A stretch of 23,337 nt of DNA from VAZQ01 sp034669045. GTDB taxonomy: Bacteria > Pseudomonadota > Alphaproteobacteria > Rhizobiales > Xanthobacteraceae. The translations under genes and the position numbers were made by a program. Below the pieces are notes generated by a model that was not told the origin of the DNA, searched no databases, and saw only the letters and a list, made by a program, of their open reading frames with translations. Location: positions 1 through 23,337 of the forward strand of contig JAXDOD010000162.1 in the NCBI GenBank assembly GCA_034669045.1, read 5' to 3'. This document shows, piece by piece, positions 5,654 through 12,274 of the stretch (position 1 is its first letter; each line of letters opens with the position of its first letter).

Positions 5654-6112
5654 TCACGGCCGCGCCATCTTGCAGGCCGGGTTATACGACCAGTTGCGGT
5701 CCAGCCCGACCACGCACCATTCGACGCCCCACGTGGCGCCGATGATCCCGGTATCCTCGCCGATCCAGTAGTGGATCGGATGCTTGAGGCCGTCCGAGAC
5801 CAGCGCCACGCCACTGCAGAAGCGGCGCGGGATCGTATTCGGCGGCCACGGCCGATACGCCGTCTCACGCACCTTTTCGAAAGCTTCGATCGTAAGATTG
5901 GAGTTCCAGAACTTGCCCTCCTTCTCGGAGAAGCGCGCGGCGATCTTGTTCAAGGCCGCCGGATGATCGCAGGGCGGCAACTCGCCTTCGTAGCGCGGTC
6001 CGCCGAGATAGAAATTGAGCTCAAGCCAGTTCGCGGCCGACGCCGGTCCCGCCGACAGCCCGGCGAGCGTCACCGCGAGCGCAAAACCCAATGACAAGGC
6101 GCGTCCGGACAT
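5654..6112 (-). CDS. Conserved-looking exported protein with four cysteines (function unknown)
   Basis: A 152-aa precursor. The signal peptide is clear (MSGRALSLGFALAVTLAGLS, cleavage near ASA-A, residue 27). The mature domain is rich in Trp/Tyr and holds four cysteines (C48, C99, C133, C147), enough for two disulfides, so it is probably a folded periplasmic domain. Segments such as PPCDHPAALNKIAARFSEKE and FWNSNLTIEAFEKVRE look like a conserved domain seen in hypothetical proteins of Hyphomicrobiales. I cannot name a function. The ATG at 6112 is supported by AGGGAG 8 nt upstream. The gene's 3' end is about 50 bp from the insertion element. It is divergent from the thioesterase gene across a 299-bp spacer. 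Confidence 0.85.
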   Translation of the reverse strand: MSGRALSLGFALAVTLAGLSAGPASAANWLELNFYLGGPRYEGELPPCDHPAALNKIAARFSEKEGKFWNSNLTIEAFEKVRETAYRPWPPNTIPRRFCSGVALVSDGLKHPIHYWIGEDTGIIGATWGVEWCVVGLDRNWSYNPACKMARP

Positions 6113-6411
6113 GGACGGTACTCCCTACACAACACGCATGGCGAATGACGGTGACGCCCTGCCCGATTGCGGTCAAGGCCCCGGCCGCGGGTTGCGCGCC
6201 GGCTGTGTCGTGGCGGACACGCCGCCGCATGCGGCTGGCGCGAACGGCTGATTGCGGCTTGGTCACACTTTTTCCACCGCCGGCTGCGGTTCATCACAGT
6301 TTGATCACAACAAGACCGCGCGCCTGCCCTACCGCGAAAGCCTGATGCCTCATAAGCTGCCGTTGATTCGCAGGAGCTCGGGAGTTTCGCGTCGAGCATA
6401 GAGAGGCGTGA
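6113..6411. other. Divergent intergenic region between the secreted-protein and thioesterase genes
   Basis: A 299-bp spacer that must contain promoters for both directions. The stretch 6260-6370 is relatively AT-rich and includes the near-repeated words TTCATCACAG and TTGATCACAA at about 6290-6310, which could be part of an operator. No reading frame, RNA gene or terminator was seen in it. Confidence 0.4.
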
Positions 6412-6885
6412 ATGCTCGAGGCACGTCGACTTCAAGTCGTCGAACCGGTCTTTGGTCTGCAGGCGGCGGGGCGCCTGATGATCGAGGCCTTCGCACCATG
6501 GGTGCAGGATCTCGGCCTCCTGGTCGAGATCGTCGAGGCCGGCCGTCCGCCTGGCGCGCCGCCGGACTGGCAGCCTGGCGCCGTTCTGCGGCTGCCCTTC
6601 ACGCGGAAAATCTGCCGCGACGGCGGGGTCGCCTGCGGCCAGGCGCTCACCGCGCTTGCCGATGCCGCCATGGTGATCGCGTGCTCGGCGGCCTGGAACG
6701 GCTACAAGCCGATGACGCCGATCGACCAGACCATGCATTTTCTTCGGCCGGTGAACTTCGACGTCGTGGCCGATGCGCGCGTGGTGCGGATCGGCCGCAC
6801 CACAAGCTTCGGCCGGGTCATGCTCTACAGCGCCGTCGACAAGCGGCCGGTCGGCATGGTGGCCTCCGCCTACGCCATGGTGTGA
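6412..6885 (+). CDS. PaaI-type hotdog-fold thioesterase
   Basis: A 157-aa protein with the compact hotdog-fold pattern of the PaaI/4HBT acyl-CoA thioesterase group. These enzymes hydrolyse acyl- or aryl-CoA thioesters in the cytoplasm, usually as dimers or tetramers. The key region is GGVACGQALTALADAAMVIA (71-90), in which the acidic Asp84 on the hot-dog helix corresponds to the catalytic Asp/Glu. It is followed by TMHFLRPV (107-114) and VVRIGRTTSFGRV (124-136), the typical strand pair (substrate-entry LRP and the K/R-G-R turn). The ATG at 6412 has GAGAGG 5 nt upstream. The next gene in the same direction begins 82 bp after the stop. The substrate is unknown; many rhizobial paralogues exist. 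Confidence 0.86.
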   Translation: MLEARRLQVVEPVFGLQAAGRLMIEAFAPWVQDLGLLVEIVEAGRPPGAPPDWQPGAVLRLPFTRKICRDGGVACGQALTALADAAMVIACSAAWNGYKPMTPIDQTMHFLRPVNFDVVADARVVRIGRTTSFGRVMLYSAVDKRPVGMVASAYAMV

Positions 6886-6967
6886 CGGGCCGAAGCGGCA
6901 GGCCGCGCTCTTTCCATCGATGCCGGCACCGTTTAAGGTCGCGGCAGTGTGTGTGGGAGTGTGGGTG

Positions 6968-7306
6968 ATGCGCGTTGCGTGGTTCTGGTCGGTGATCGGC
7001 GTGGCGGTTTGTCTCTCGGGGCCTCTGGCGGCATCGCGCGCGCAGGCGCAGGCCTATGTGAAGGGCAACGATACCGGCGGGATCATCCCATGGTCGTGCG
7101 AGAACGAGGCCGCCGCACGCGAGCTCGCCGGCGCCCACTGCGCCGGGTACCGCAAGTATGCCCGCATCACCGCTCTCAAGCGCCAATATGGCGAATACAT
7201 CAGTTTTCACTGCCTGTGGAATCCGCGCATGGCTCGCTTCTCCATCCCGCGGGAGCGCACGCGCTCGGTCTGCCACGAACAGGTGCGGATCAGGGCGCGC
7301 TACTGA
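6968..7306 (+). CDS. Small exported protein with four cysteines (function unknown)
   Basis: A 112-aa precursor with signal peptide MRVAWFWSVIGVAVCLSGPL and cleavage near AQA-Q/Y (residue 27-29). The mature domain of about 84 residues has four cysteines (C44, C58, C82, C102) spaced as two likely disulfides. It also has the distinctive segments GNDTGGIIPWSCENE and QYGEYISFHCLWNP. It looks like a conserved small periplasmic protein of the Bradyrhizobium group, with no known role. The ATG at 6968 is preferred over an upstream in-frame ATG (6920) because GGGAG lies 8 nt before it and it starts directly at the signal peptide. Possibly cotranscribed with the thioesterase; it converges on hisS. Confidence 0.83.
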   Translation: MRVAWFWSVIGVAVCLSGPLAASRAQAQAYVKGNDTGGIIPWSCENEAAARELAGAHCAGYRKYARITALKRQYGEYISFHCLWNPRMARFSIPRERTRSVCHEQVRIRARY

Positions 7307-7330
7307 GCATGAACTGCGCTTGAGACGGAG

Positions 7331-8905
7331 CTAGCCCCAGCTCACCTTGTGGCGCGCGAGCACCTTGCGCACGCCTTCGACGAGCTCGCCTTCCGGCACC
7401 GCGAACTGCGCTTCGGCCTGCTTCTGGCGGTATTCCTCGTGCCCTTTGCTCAGGCCGGCGAGCTCGGCACCGAGGACGAGGTCCTTGATCTGCACCTCGC
7501 CCCGCGCCTTCTCGTCGCCGCCCTGGATGACGACGCAGGGCGAGCCGCGCTTGTCGGCGTATTTGAACTGCGGCCCAAGCTTGCCGGAGCCGAGATAGAG
7601 CTCGGCGCGGATGTTCGCATGGCGCAGCGCCGCGACCATCGACTGGTAGTCGGCGATGCGGGCCTGGTCGAAGACCGTGACCACGACCGGGCCGGGTTCG
7701 GGTCTGGTTTCGATCTTGCCGAGATGGGTGAGCGCCGCCATCAGCCGCGACACGCCGATGGAAAAGCCGGTCGCCGGCACCGGCTCGCCGCGGAAGCGCG
7801 ACACCAGGCCGTCGTAGCGGCCGCCGCCGCCGACCGAGCCGAAGCGGACGGGCTTGCCGTGTTCGTCCTTGGACTCCAACGTCAATTCAACTTCGTAGAC
7901 CGGGCCGGTGTAGTATTCGAGGCCGCGGACGACGGATGGATCGAATTTGATGCGTTTTGACCCGTATCCTGCTCCCGTCGTTAAGGCAAAGATCGCTTCT
8001 AACTCTGCAATAGCTTGCCGACCACTCTCCGTTCCCTCGACAAATCCAGACAAACCCGTAATGGTGTTGATACTCGAATAGAGCCACCCGGCTTCGTTCA
8101 CTTCCTCATCGCCGACCACCAGGAATTTCGATTTCTCAGATGTGTCGAAGCCACGGAGCCGGTTCGCAAACAAAAAATTGCAGACAGTCGAAACGTCCTT
8201 GTCCTCAAGTTCTGCACCCTTCGTAAAATCGCCGCTCTCGTCTTTCCGACCATGGCTGAGCAATGACCTGACCCCCTCCTCTCCGAGTCGATCGAGCTTG
8301 TCGATTGCGCGCAAAACGGTGAGGCGCTTTCCAACGCTCGCTTCACCGCCAAGCCCGATCGCTTCCAGCACCCCGTCAAGTACCTTTCGTGAGTTCACCT
8401 TCACTACGTAACTGCCACGCGGCACGCCGAGCGCTTCCATCGTGTCGGCCGCCATCATGCACATCTCGGCGTCGGCAGCCATCGAGGCGCTGCCCACCGT
8501 GTCGGCGTCGAACTGCATGAACTGCCGGAAGCGCCCCGGCCCCGGCTTCTCGTTGCGAAACACCCAGCCGAATCGATAGGAGCGATAGGGTCTCGGCAGC
8601 GCGTCGAAATTCTCGGCGACGTAGCGCGCGAGCGGCGCGGTGAGGTCGTAGCGCAGCGAGAGCCACTGCTCGTCGTCGTCCTGGAACGAGAACACGCCCT
8701 CGTTCGGGCGGTCCTGGTCGGGCAGGAATTTTCCGAGCGCGTCGGTGTATTCGATCGCCGGCGTCTCCACCGGCTCGAAGCCATAGCGTTCGTAGACTAC
8801 GCGGATCGCCTCGATCATGCGCCGTGTCGCGGCGATCTCAGCCGGACCGCGGTCGGCGAGGCCGCGCGGCAGCCGCGCCTTGAGCTTGCTGGTCTTCTCG
8901 TTCAT
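7331..8905 (-). CDS. hisS: Histidine--tRNA ligase
   Basis: A 524-aa class II synthetase that charges tRNA-His. Motif 2 is YRFGWVFRNEKPGPGRFRQF (110-129). The histidine-specific HisA region is VVRGLEYYTGPVYE (325-338), motif 3 is around GFSIGVSRLMA (380-390), and the anticodon-binding domain follows at about 405-520. It is about 100 residues longer than E. coli HisRS, mainly through a large insertion domain (about 170-315). This resembles the divergent alphaproteobacterial HisRS group known to work with tRNA-His lacking the usual G-1. The DNA for the insertion domain (about 7970-8400) has markedly lower GC than the rest of the gene. The ATG at 8905 follows the usual N terminus; the long upstream open frame is noise. 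The 5' end overlaps the preceding gene by 68 bp. Confidence 0.95.
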   Translation of the reverse strand: MNEKTSKLKARLPRGLADRGPAEIAATRRMIEAIRVVYERYGFEPVETPAIEYTDALGKFLPDQDRPNEGVFSFQDDDEQWLSLRYDLTAPLARYVAENFDALPRPYRSYRFGWVFRNEKPGPGRFRQFMQFDADTVGSASMAADAEMCMMAADTMEALGVPRGSYVVKVNSRKVLDGVLEAIGLGGEASVGKRLTVLRAIDKLDRLGEEGVRSLLSHGRKDESGDFTKGAELEDKDVSTVCNFLFANRLRGFDTSEKSKFLVVGDEEVNEAGWLYSSINTITGLSGFVEGTESGRQAIAELEAIFALTTGAGYGSKRIKFDPSVVRGLEYYTGPVYEVELTLESKDEHGKPVRFGSVGGGGRYDGLVSRFRGEPVPATGFSIGVSRLMAALTHLGKIETRPEPGPVVVTVFDQARIADYQSMVAALRHANIRAELYLGSGKLGPQFKYADKRGSPCVVIQGGDEKARGEVQIKDLVLGAELAGLSKGHEEYRQKQAEAQFAVPEGELVEGVRKVLARHKVSWG

Positions 8906-9560
8906 CCGCCGCCGCAGCCGCCTCGCAGGAACACGGCGCGGTTGGTAGCAGCCGTGACGCAGCGCGGCAAGCCGAGCGGTCCTCTTCAGGCGGTGGCATG
9001 CACGAGAGCGAGCGTTCCAGCATCCGCTCCGCGATCGTGACTTCGACCGCGATGACACGCAAGTGCAATCGCCACACCGATAACAGAGACGCCAGCGTCT
9101 GATCGAGCGCCGCCAGCTCGCTATTCTCCGAAGTTGTCGCTTCGTGGTACGCGGCTGGCCGCAGCTCCCGAACATGTCCGTTCGACGGCACAACGCCGCT
9201 CAGCGCGCGCGGATGGAAGCGCGGCACGTAGCCTCCGAGCGGGAGCTCAATCACCACCGGATCGTCGGCGCCCTCATCAGCGTAGTAGCGATCGAGCCGC
9301 CGCCGCAGCCGGCCCGCCTCCACCCGGACGATCGGATCGACGCGAGGGTCGAAATCCGCGGCGCGGCCAAGCGCCTCGACCGCGATGGTATAGCCCTTGA
9401 TGCGCCCGCCCGCGCCAGCGAGCGCCTGATGCACGATGTAGCAGAGGAAGGCGGAGAGCCGGGGCGAGGCGATGAACATCTCGCTTTGCGCAACCTTGCG
9501 GAGCGCCTGCCGGATGTCGGATTCGCTCGGCTGTGGACGCGCCAATACTTCCATTACCAT
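8838..9560 (-). CDS. Stand-alone winged-helix-like domain protein, related to the N-terminal domain of rhizobial cyclase/TolB-like proteins
   Basis: A 240-aa protein. Residues 12-116 match a domain familiar from the N termini of Bradyrhizobium-type adenylate-cyclase-like and TolB-like proteins. Its features are a helix with FIASPRLSAFLCYIVHQAL (29-47), RIKGYTIAVEALGR (53-66), the very conserved FDPRVDPIVRVEAGRLRRRL (70-89), and the closing wing IELPLGGYVPRF (104-115). This domain is thought to be an OmpR-like DNA- or ligand-binding unit. No cyclase, TPR or TolB domain follows. Instead there is a helical stretch (about 145-185) and a low-complexity Ala/Glu/Arg tail. The ATG at 9560 has GGGGAG 8 nt upstream. 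The last 22 codons overlap the start of hisS in another frame, so the C terminus may be a read-through remnant of a truncated gene. A regulatory role is inferred. Confidence 0.75.
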   Translation of the reverse strand: MVMEVLARPQPSESDIRQALRKVAQSEMFIASPRLSAFLCYIVHQALAGAGGRIKGYTIAVEALGRAADFDPRVDPIVRVEAGRLRRRLDRYYADEGADDPVVIELPLGGYVPRFHPRALSGVVPSNGHVRELRPAAYHEATTSENSELAALDQTLASLLSVWRLHLRVIAVEVTIAERMLERSLSCMPPPEEDRSACRAASRLLPTAPCSCEAAAAADEREDQQAQGAAAARPRRPRSG

Positions 9561-9621
9561 TACGCTTGCTCCCCGGCGCCCTCCCACGCGCTGCCACACA
9601 TCATGCACGTCTGACGGGAAC

Positions 9622-9638
9622 GTACAATACTGTACAGT
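9622..9638. promoter_or_regulatory. Overlapping palindromes in the divergent promoter region (candidate operator)
   Basis: ACTGTACAGT at 9629-9638 is a perfect 10-bp palindrome. It overlaps GTACA (9622-9626) paired with TGTAC (9631-9635). The site lies between the divergent genes for the winged-helix-like protein and the aminotransferase. A looser inverted pair, GATTGT (9643-9648) with ACAATC (9663-9668), follows. An operator for autoregulation by the adjacent regulator is plausible but inferred. Confidence 0.4.
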
Positions 9639-9782
9639 CAAAGATTGTGGCCCTTGTCCACGACAATCTCATCTCGAATCGCAAATCGGGGACCTGACGC
9701 GCCGGGCCGCACCCTGCTTGCGACTCTTGCTTGCGCTGGTAGCGTGCCGCGGTCCGGCGCGGCCTCGCGCCGTGGAGGCACC

Positions 9783-11123
9783 ATGTCCAAATCCGCGCAG
9801 AGCACCGCCGCCATCCCCAACGACCTCGAATCCTATTGGCTGCCGTTCACTTCGAACCGTGCTTTCAAGGCCGCGCCGCGGCTGATCGCGCGCGCCAAGG
9901 ACATGCATTACTTCACGCCCGAGGGCCGCGCGGTTCTCGACGGCACGGCCGGTCTGTGGTGCACCAATGCCGGACACAACCGCGATCCGATCGTGGCGGC
10001 GATCCGGGCCCAGGCTGGCGAGCTCGACTATTCGCCGGCCTTCCAGTTCGCGCATCTCAAGGCCTTCGAGCTCGCGAGCCGCGTCGCCGCGCTCGCGCCG
10101 GGGGCGCTCGACCACGTGTTTTTCACCAATTCCGGCTCAGAGGCGGTCGACACCGCGCTCAAGATCGCGCTCGCGTTTCACAACATCCGCGGCGAGGGCG
10201 CACGCACGCGCCTGATCGGACGCGAACGCGGCTACCACGGCGTTGGTTTCGGCGGCATCTCGGTCGGCGGTATCGTCGGCAACCGGAAGCTCTTCGGCAC
10301 GCTGCTGGCCGGCGTCGACCACCTGCCTGCGACCTACAGTCGCGAGCACCAGGCCTTCACCAAGGGCGAGCCCGAGTGGGGGGCGCATCTGGCGGAGGAT
10401 CTCGAACGCATTGTCGCGCTGCACGACGCCTCCACGATCGCGGCGGTGATCGTCGAACCGATGGCGGGCTCGACCGGGGTGTTGCCGGCGCCCAAGGGAT
10501 ACCTGCAGCGGCTGCGCGCGATCTGCGACAAGCACGGACTCCTCCTGATCTTCGACGAGGTGATCACCGGCTTCGGCCGGCTTGGCCATGCCTTCGCGGC
10601 CGAACGCTACGGCGTGGTCCCCGACATGATCACGTTGGCCAAGGGCATCACCTCCGGCACCGTTCCGATGGGTGGCGTGATCGTGCGCAAACCGATCTAC
10701 GACGCCTTCATGCGCGGTCCCGAGCACGTCGCGGAGCTGTTCCACGGCTACACCTATTCGGCGCATCCGCTGGCCTGCGCGGCGGGGCTGGCGACGCTTG
10801 ATCTCTATCGTGACGAAGACCTGTTCGCGCGCGCGCAAAAGCTCGAGCCGACGTGGGCCGATGCGGCGATGAGCCTCAAGAGCCTGCCCAATGTGCTGGA
10901 CATCCGCTGCGTCGGCTTGACCGCGGGCATCGATCTCGCCTCGCGCCCGGACGCGGTCGGCCGCCGCGCCTATGATGCGATGGTGAAGGCCTTCGAGGAC
11001 GAGAGCCTGGTCATCCGCGTCACCGGCGATACCATCGCGCTGACCCCGCCGCTGATCGTGAGCGAGGCCGAGATCGGCGAGATCTTCGACAAGGTCGCGC
11101 GCGTGATCAAGGCGGTGGCATAA
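9783..11123 (+). CDS. Omega-amino acid (beta-alanine):pyruvate aminotransferase, class III
   Basis: A 446-aa PLP-dependent class III aminotransferase. Along its length it follows the Pseudomonas beta-alanine:pyruvate transaminase: YWLPFTSNRAFKAAPRLI (18-35), LDGTAGLWCTNAGHNR (52-67), YSPAFQF (83-89), FFTNSGSEAVDTALKIA (113-129, phosphate-binding loop), RGYHGVGFGG (149-158) and IVEPMAGSTGV (223-233). IFDEVITGFGRLG (256-268) carries Asp258, which contacts the pyridine nitrogen, and LAKGITSG (285-292) carries the Schiff-base Lys287. It would convert beta-alanine and related omega-amino acids with pyruvate to malonate semialdehyde and alanine, so a catabolic role is likely. The ATG at 9783 has GGAGG 4 nt upstream. 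No malonate-semialdehyde dehydrogenase lies next to it, so the true substrate may differ. Confidence 0.92.
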   Translation: MSKSAQSTAAIPNDLESYWLPFTSNRAFKAAPRLIARAKDMHYFTPEGRAVLDGTAGLWCTNAGHNRDPIVAAIRAQAGELDYSPAFQFAHLKAFELASRVAALAPGALDHVFFTNSGSEAVDTALKIALAFHNIRGEGARTRLIGRERGYHGVGFGGISVGGIVGNRKLFGTLLAGVDHLPATYSREHQAFTKGEPEWGAHLAEDLERIVALHDASTIAAVIVEPMAGSTGVLPAPKGYLQRLRAICDKHGLLLIFDEVITGFGRLGHAFAAERYGVVPDMITLAKGITSGTVPMGGVIVRKPIYDAFMRGPEHVAELFHGYTYSAHPLACAAGLATLDLYRDEDLFARAQKLEPTWADAAMSLKSLPNVLDIRCVGLTAGIDLASRPDAVGRRAYDAMVKAFEDESLVIRVTGDTIALTPPLIVSEAEIGEIFDKVARVIKAVA

Positions 11124-11134
11124 ACAAACGGCGC

Positions 11135-11163
11135 GTGTCCCGGGCGCAGCCGCGTCCGGACAC
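11135..11163. terminator. Hairpin between convergent aminotransferase and glycosyltransferase genes
   Basis: Arms GTGTCC-GG (11135-11143, one bulged C) and CCGGACAC (11156-11163) form an 8-bp stem with a 12-nt loop. The trailing sequence AAGCTTTTATT on the plus strand, and GTTTGTTTA on the minus strand, is moderately T-rich. It is a plausible bidirectional terminator for the 46-bp gap between the two stops. Confidence 0.5.
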
Positions 11164-11169
11164 AAGCTT

Positions 11170-12156
11170 TTATTCCACTGCCTGCGTGAGACGCCCGGTG
11201 CCGGCGGAATCGGTTCGCTGATCGGCCTCCGTCTCCGCCACGATGTAGCTCGGCCGCTTGCGGGTCTCGCGCAGAATGCGTCCGACATATTCGCCGACGA
11301 TGCCGAGCACGAGAAGCTGCGCGGCGCCGAGTATGGCGATCGCCGCCATGATCGAGGTCCAGCCCGCCACCGTATGCTGGACGAACAGAAAGCTCACGAC
11401 CGAATAGATCACCAGGAGGGCGCCGAGCGCGGCAAAACCGAGCGCGAGCCAGATGGCGAAGCGCAGCGGCCGCACGCTGTGCACGGCGATGCCCGTGACG
11501 GCGAGATCGACCATGCGGCGGAGCGTGTATTTGCTGTCCCCCTGCGTCCGCCGGCTCTGCTGGAACGGCACGCTGGTGAGCGGGTAGCCGAGCCAGCGCA
11601 CGACGCCGCGCAGGAACAGATCCTGGTCCTCGAAGCGGTTGACCGCGTCGACCACGACGCGGTCCATGAGCATGTAGTTGGCGCTGCCGGGCTCGATGTG
11701 CACGTCACCGAGCGCGTCGAGCACCTGATAATAAAGGCGCGAGGTCACCCGCTTGAACCACGGCACGGTCGATTCGTAGCCGATGCGGCGCGCGGTGACG
11801 ATCTTGAAGCCGGCGCGCCATTGCCCGACCAGGTCGGGGATCAGGCCTGGCGGCTGCTCGAGGTCGGCGTCGATCACAATGACGGCAGCGCCGCGCGAGG
11901 TGCGCAGGCCCGCGCGCAGGGCGGCCTCGTGGCCGAAATTGCGAGTGAACGAGAGATAACGGACCTCCGGATGGGCCGCGGCCGCGGTACGCAAGGCCGC
12001 CAGCGTCCCGTCGTTGGAACCATCGTCGACGAAGATGATCTCCACCTGCCCGAGCGGCGTCAGCACCGCCTTGAGGGCCACGACCATGGGCGCGATGTTC
12101 GCCGCCTCGTTGTGCGCGGGCAGTACGATCGAGAAATCGGCAGACGACGATCCCAT
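11170..12156 (-). CDS. Membrane-anchored family 2 glycosyltransferase (polyprenyl-phosphate sugar transferase type)
   Basis: A 328-aa GT2 enzyme of the GtrB/ArnC/DPM-like type, which moves a sugar from a nucleotide donor onto undecaprenyl phosphate at the cytoplasmic face. The GT-A domain (about 7-225) has FSIVLPAHNEAANI (8-21), FVDDGSNDGT (42-51), SFTRNFGHEAALRAGL (69-84) and the donor/metal motif DADLEQPP (96-103). QGDSKYTLRRM (205-215) is the usual G-x-S-K-Y signature before the membrane part. Two transmembrane helices follow (about 233-257 and 265-290), then a basic tail. It is divergent (118 bp) from an ArnT/PMT-like transferase. The pair suggests a two-step lipid-carrier glycosylation of LPS or another envelope polymer. 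The sugar is unknown. Confidence 0.9.
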   Translation of the reverse strand: MGSSSADFSIVLPAHNEAANIAPMVVALKAVLTPLGQVEIIFVDDGSNDGTLAALRTAAAAHPEVRYLSFTRNFGHEAALRAGLRTSRGAAVIVIDADLEQPPGLIPDLVGQWRAGFKIVTARRIGYESTVPWFKRVTSRLYYQVLDALGDVHIEPGSANYMLMDRVVVDAVNRFEDQDLFLRGVVRWLGYPLTSVPFQQSRRTQGDSKYTLRRMVDLAVTGIAVHSVRPLRFAIWLALGFAALGALLVIYSVVSFLFVQHTVAGWTSIMAAIAILGAAQLLVLGIVGEYVGRILRETRKRPSYIVAETEADQRTDSAGTGRLTQAVE

Positions 12157-12274
12157 CAGTTCAATCCCACGGCCGAACCCCGGCCCGTTTGCGGCCCCGA
12201 TCCTTGCGATATCCTGGCAGAAAAGCCATACGTGAACTCGGTGGTTGCCTCAAACCCGCGCTGTCCTGCGAGAC

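Noticed and set aside
8906..9193. In-frame upstream extension of hisS (96 extra codons)
   Set aside because: It is Arg/Cys-rich nonsense-like sequence overlapping the winged-helix-like gene in another frame; normal HisRS length is obtained from the ATG at 8905.
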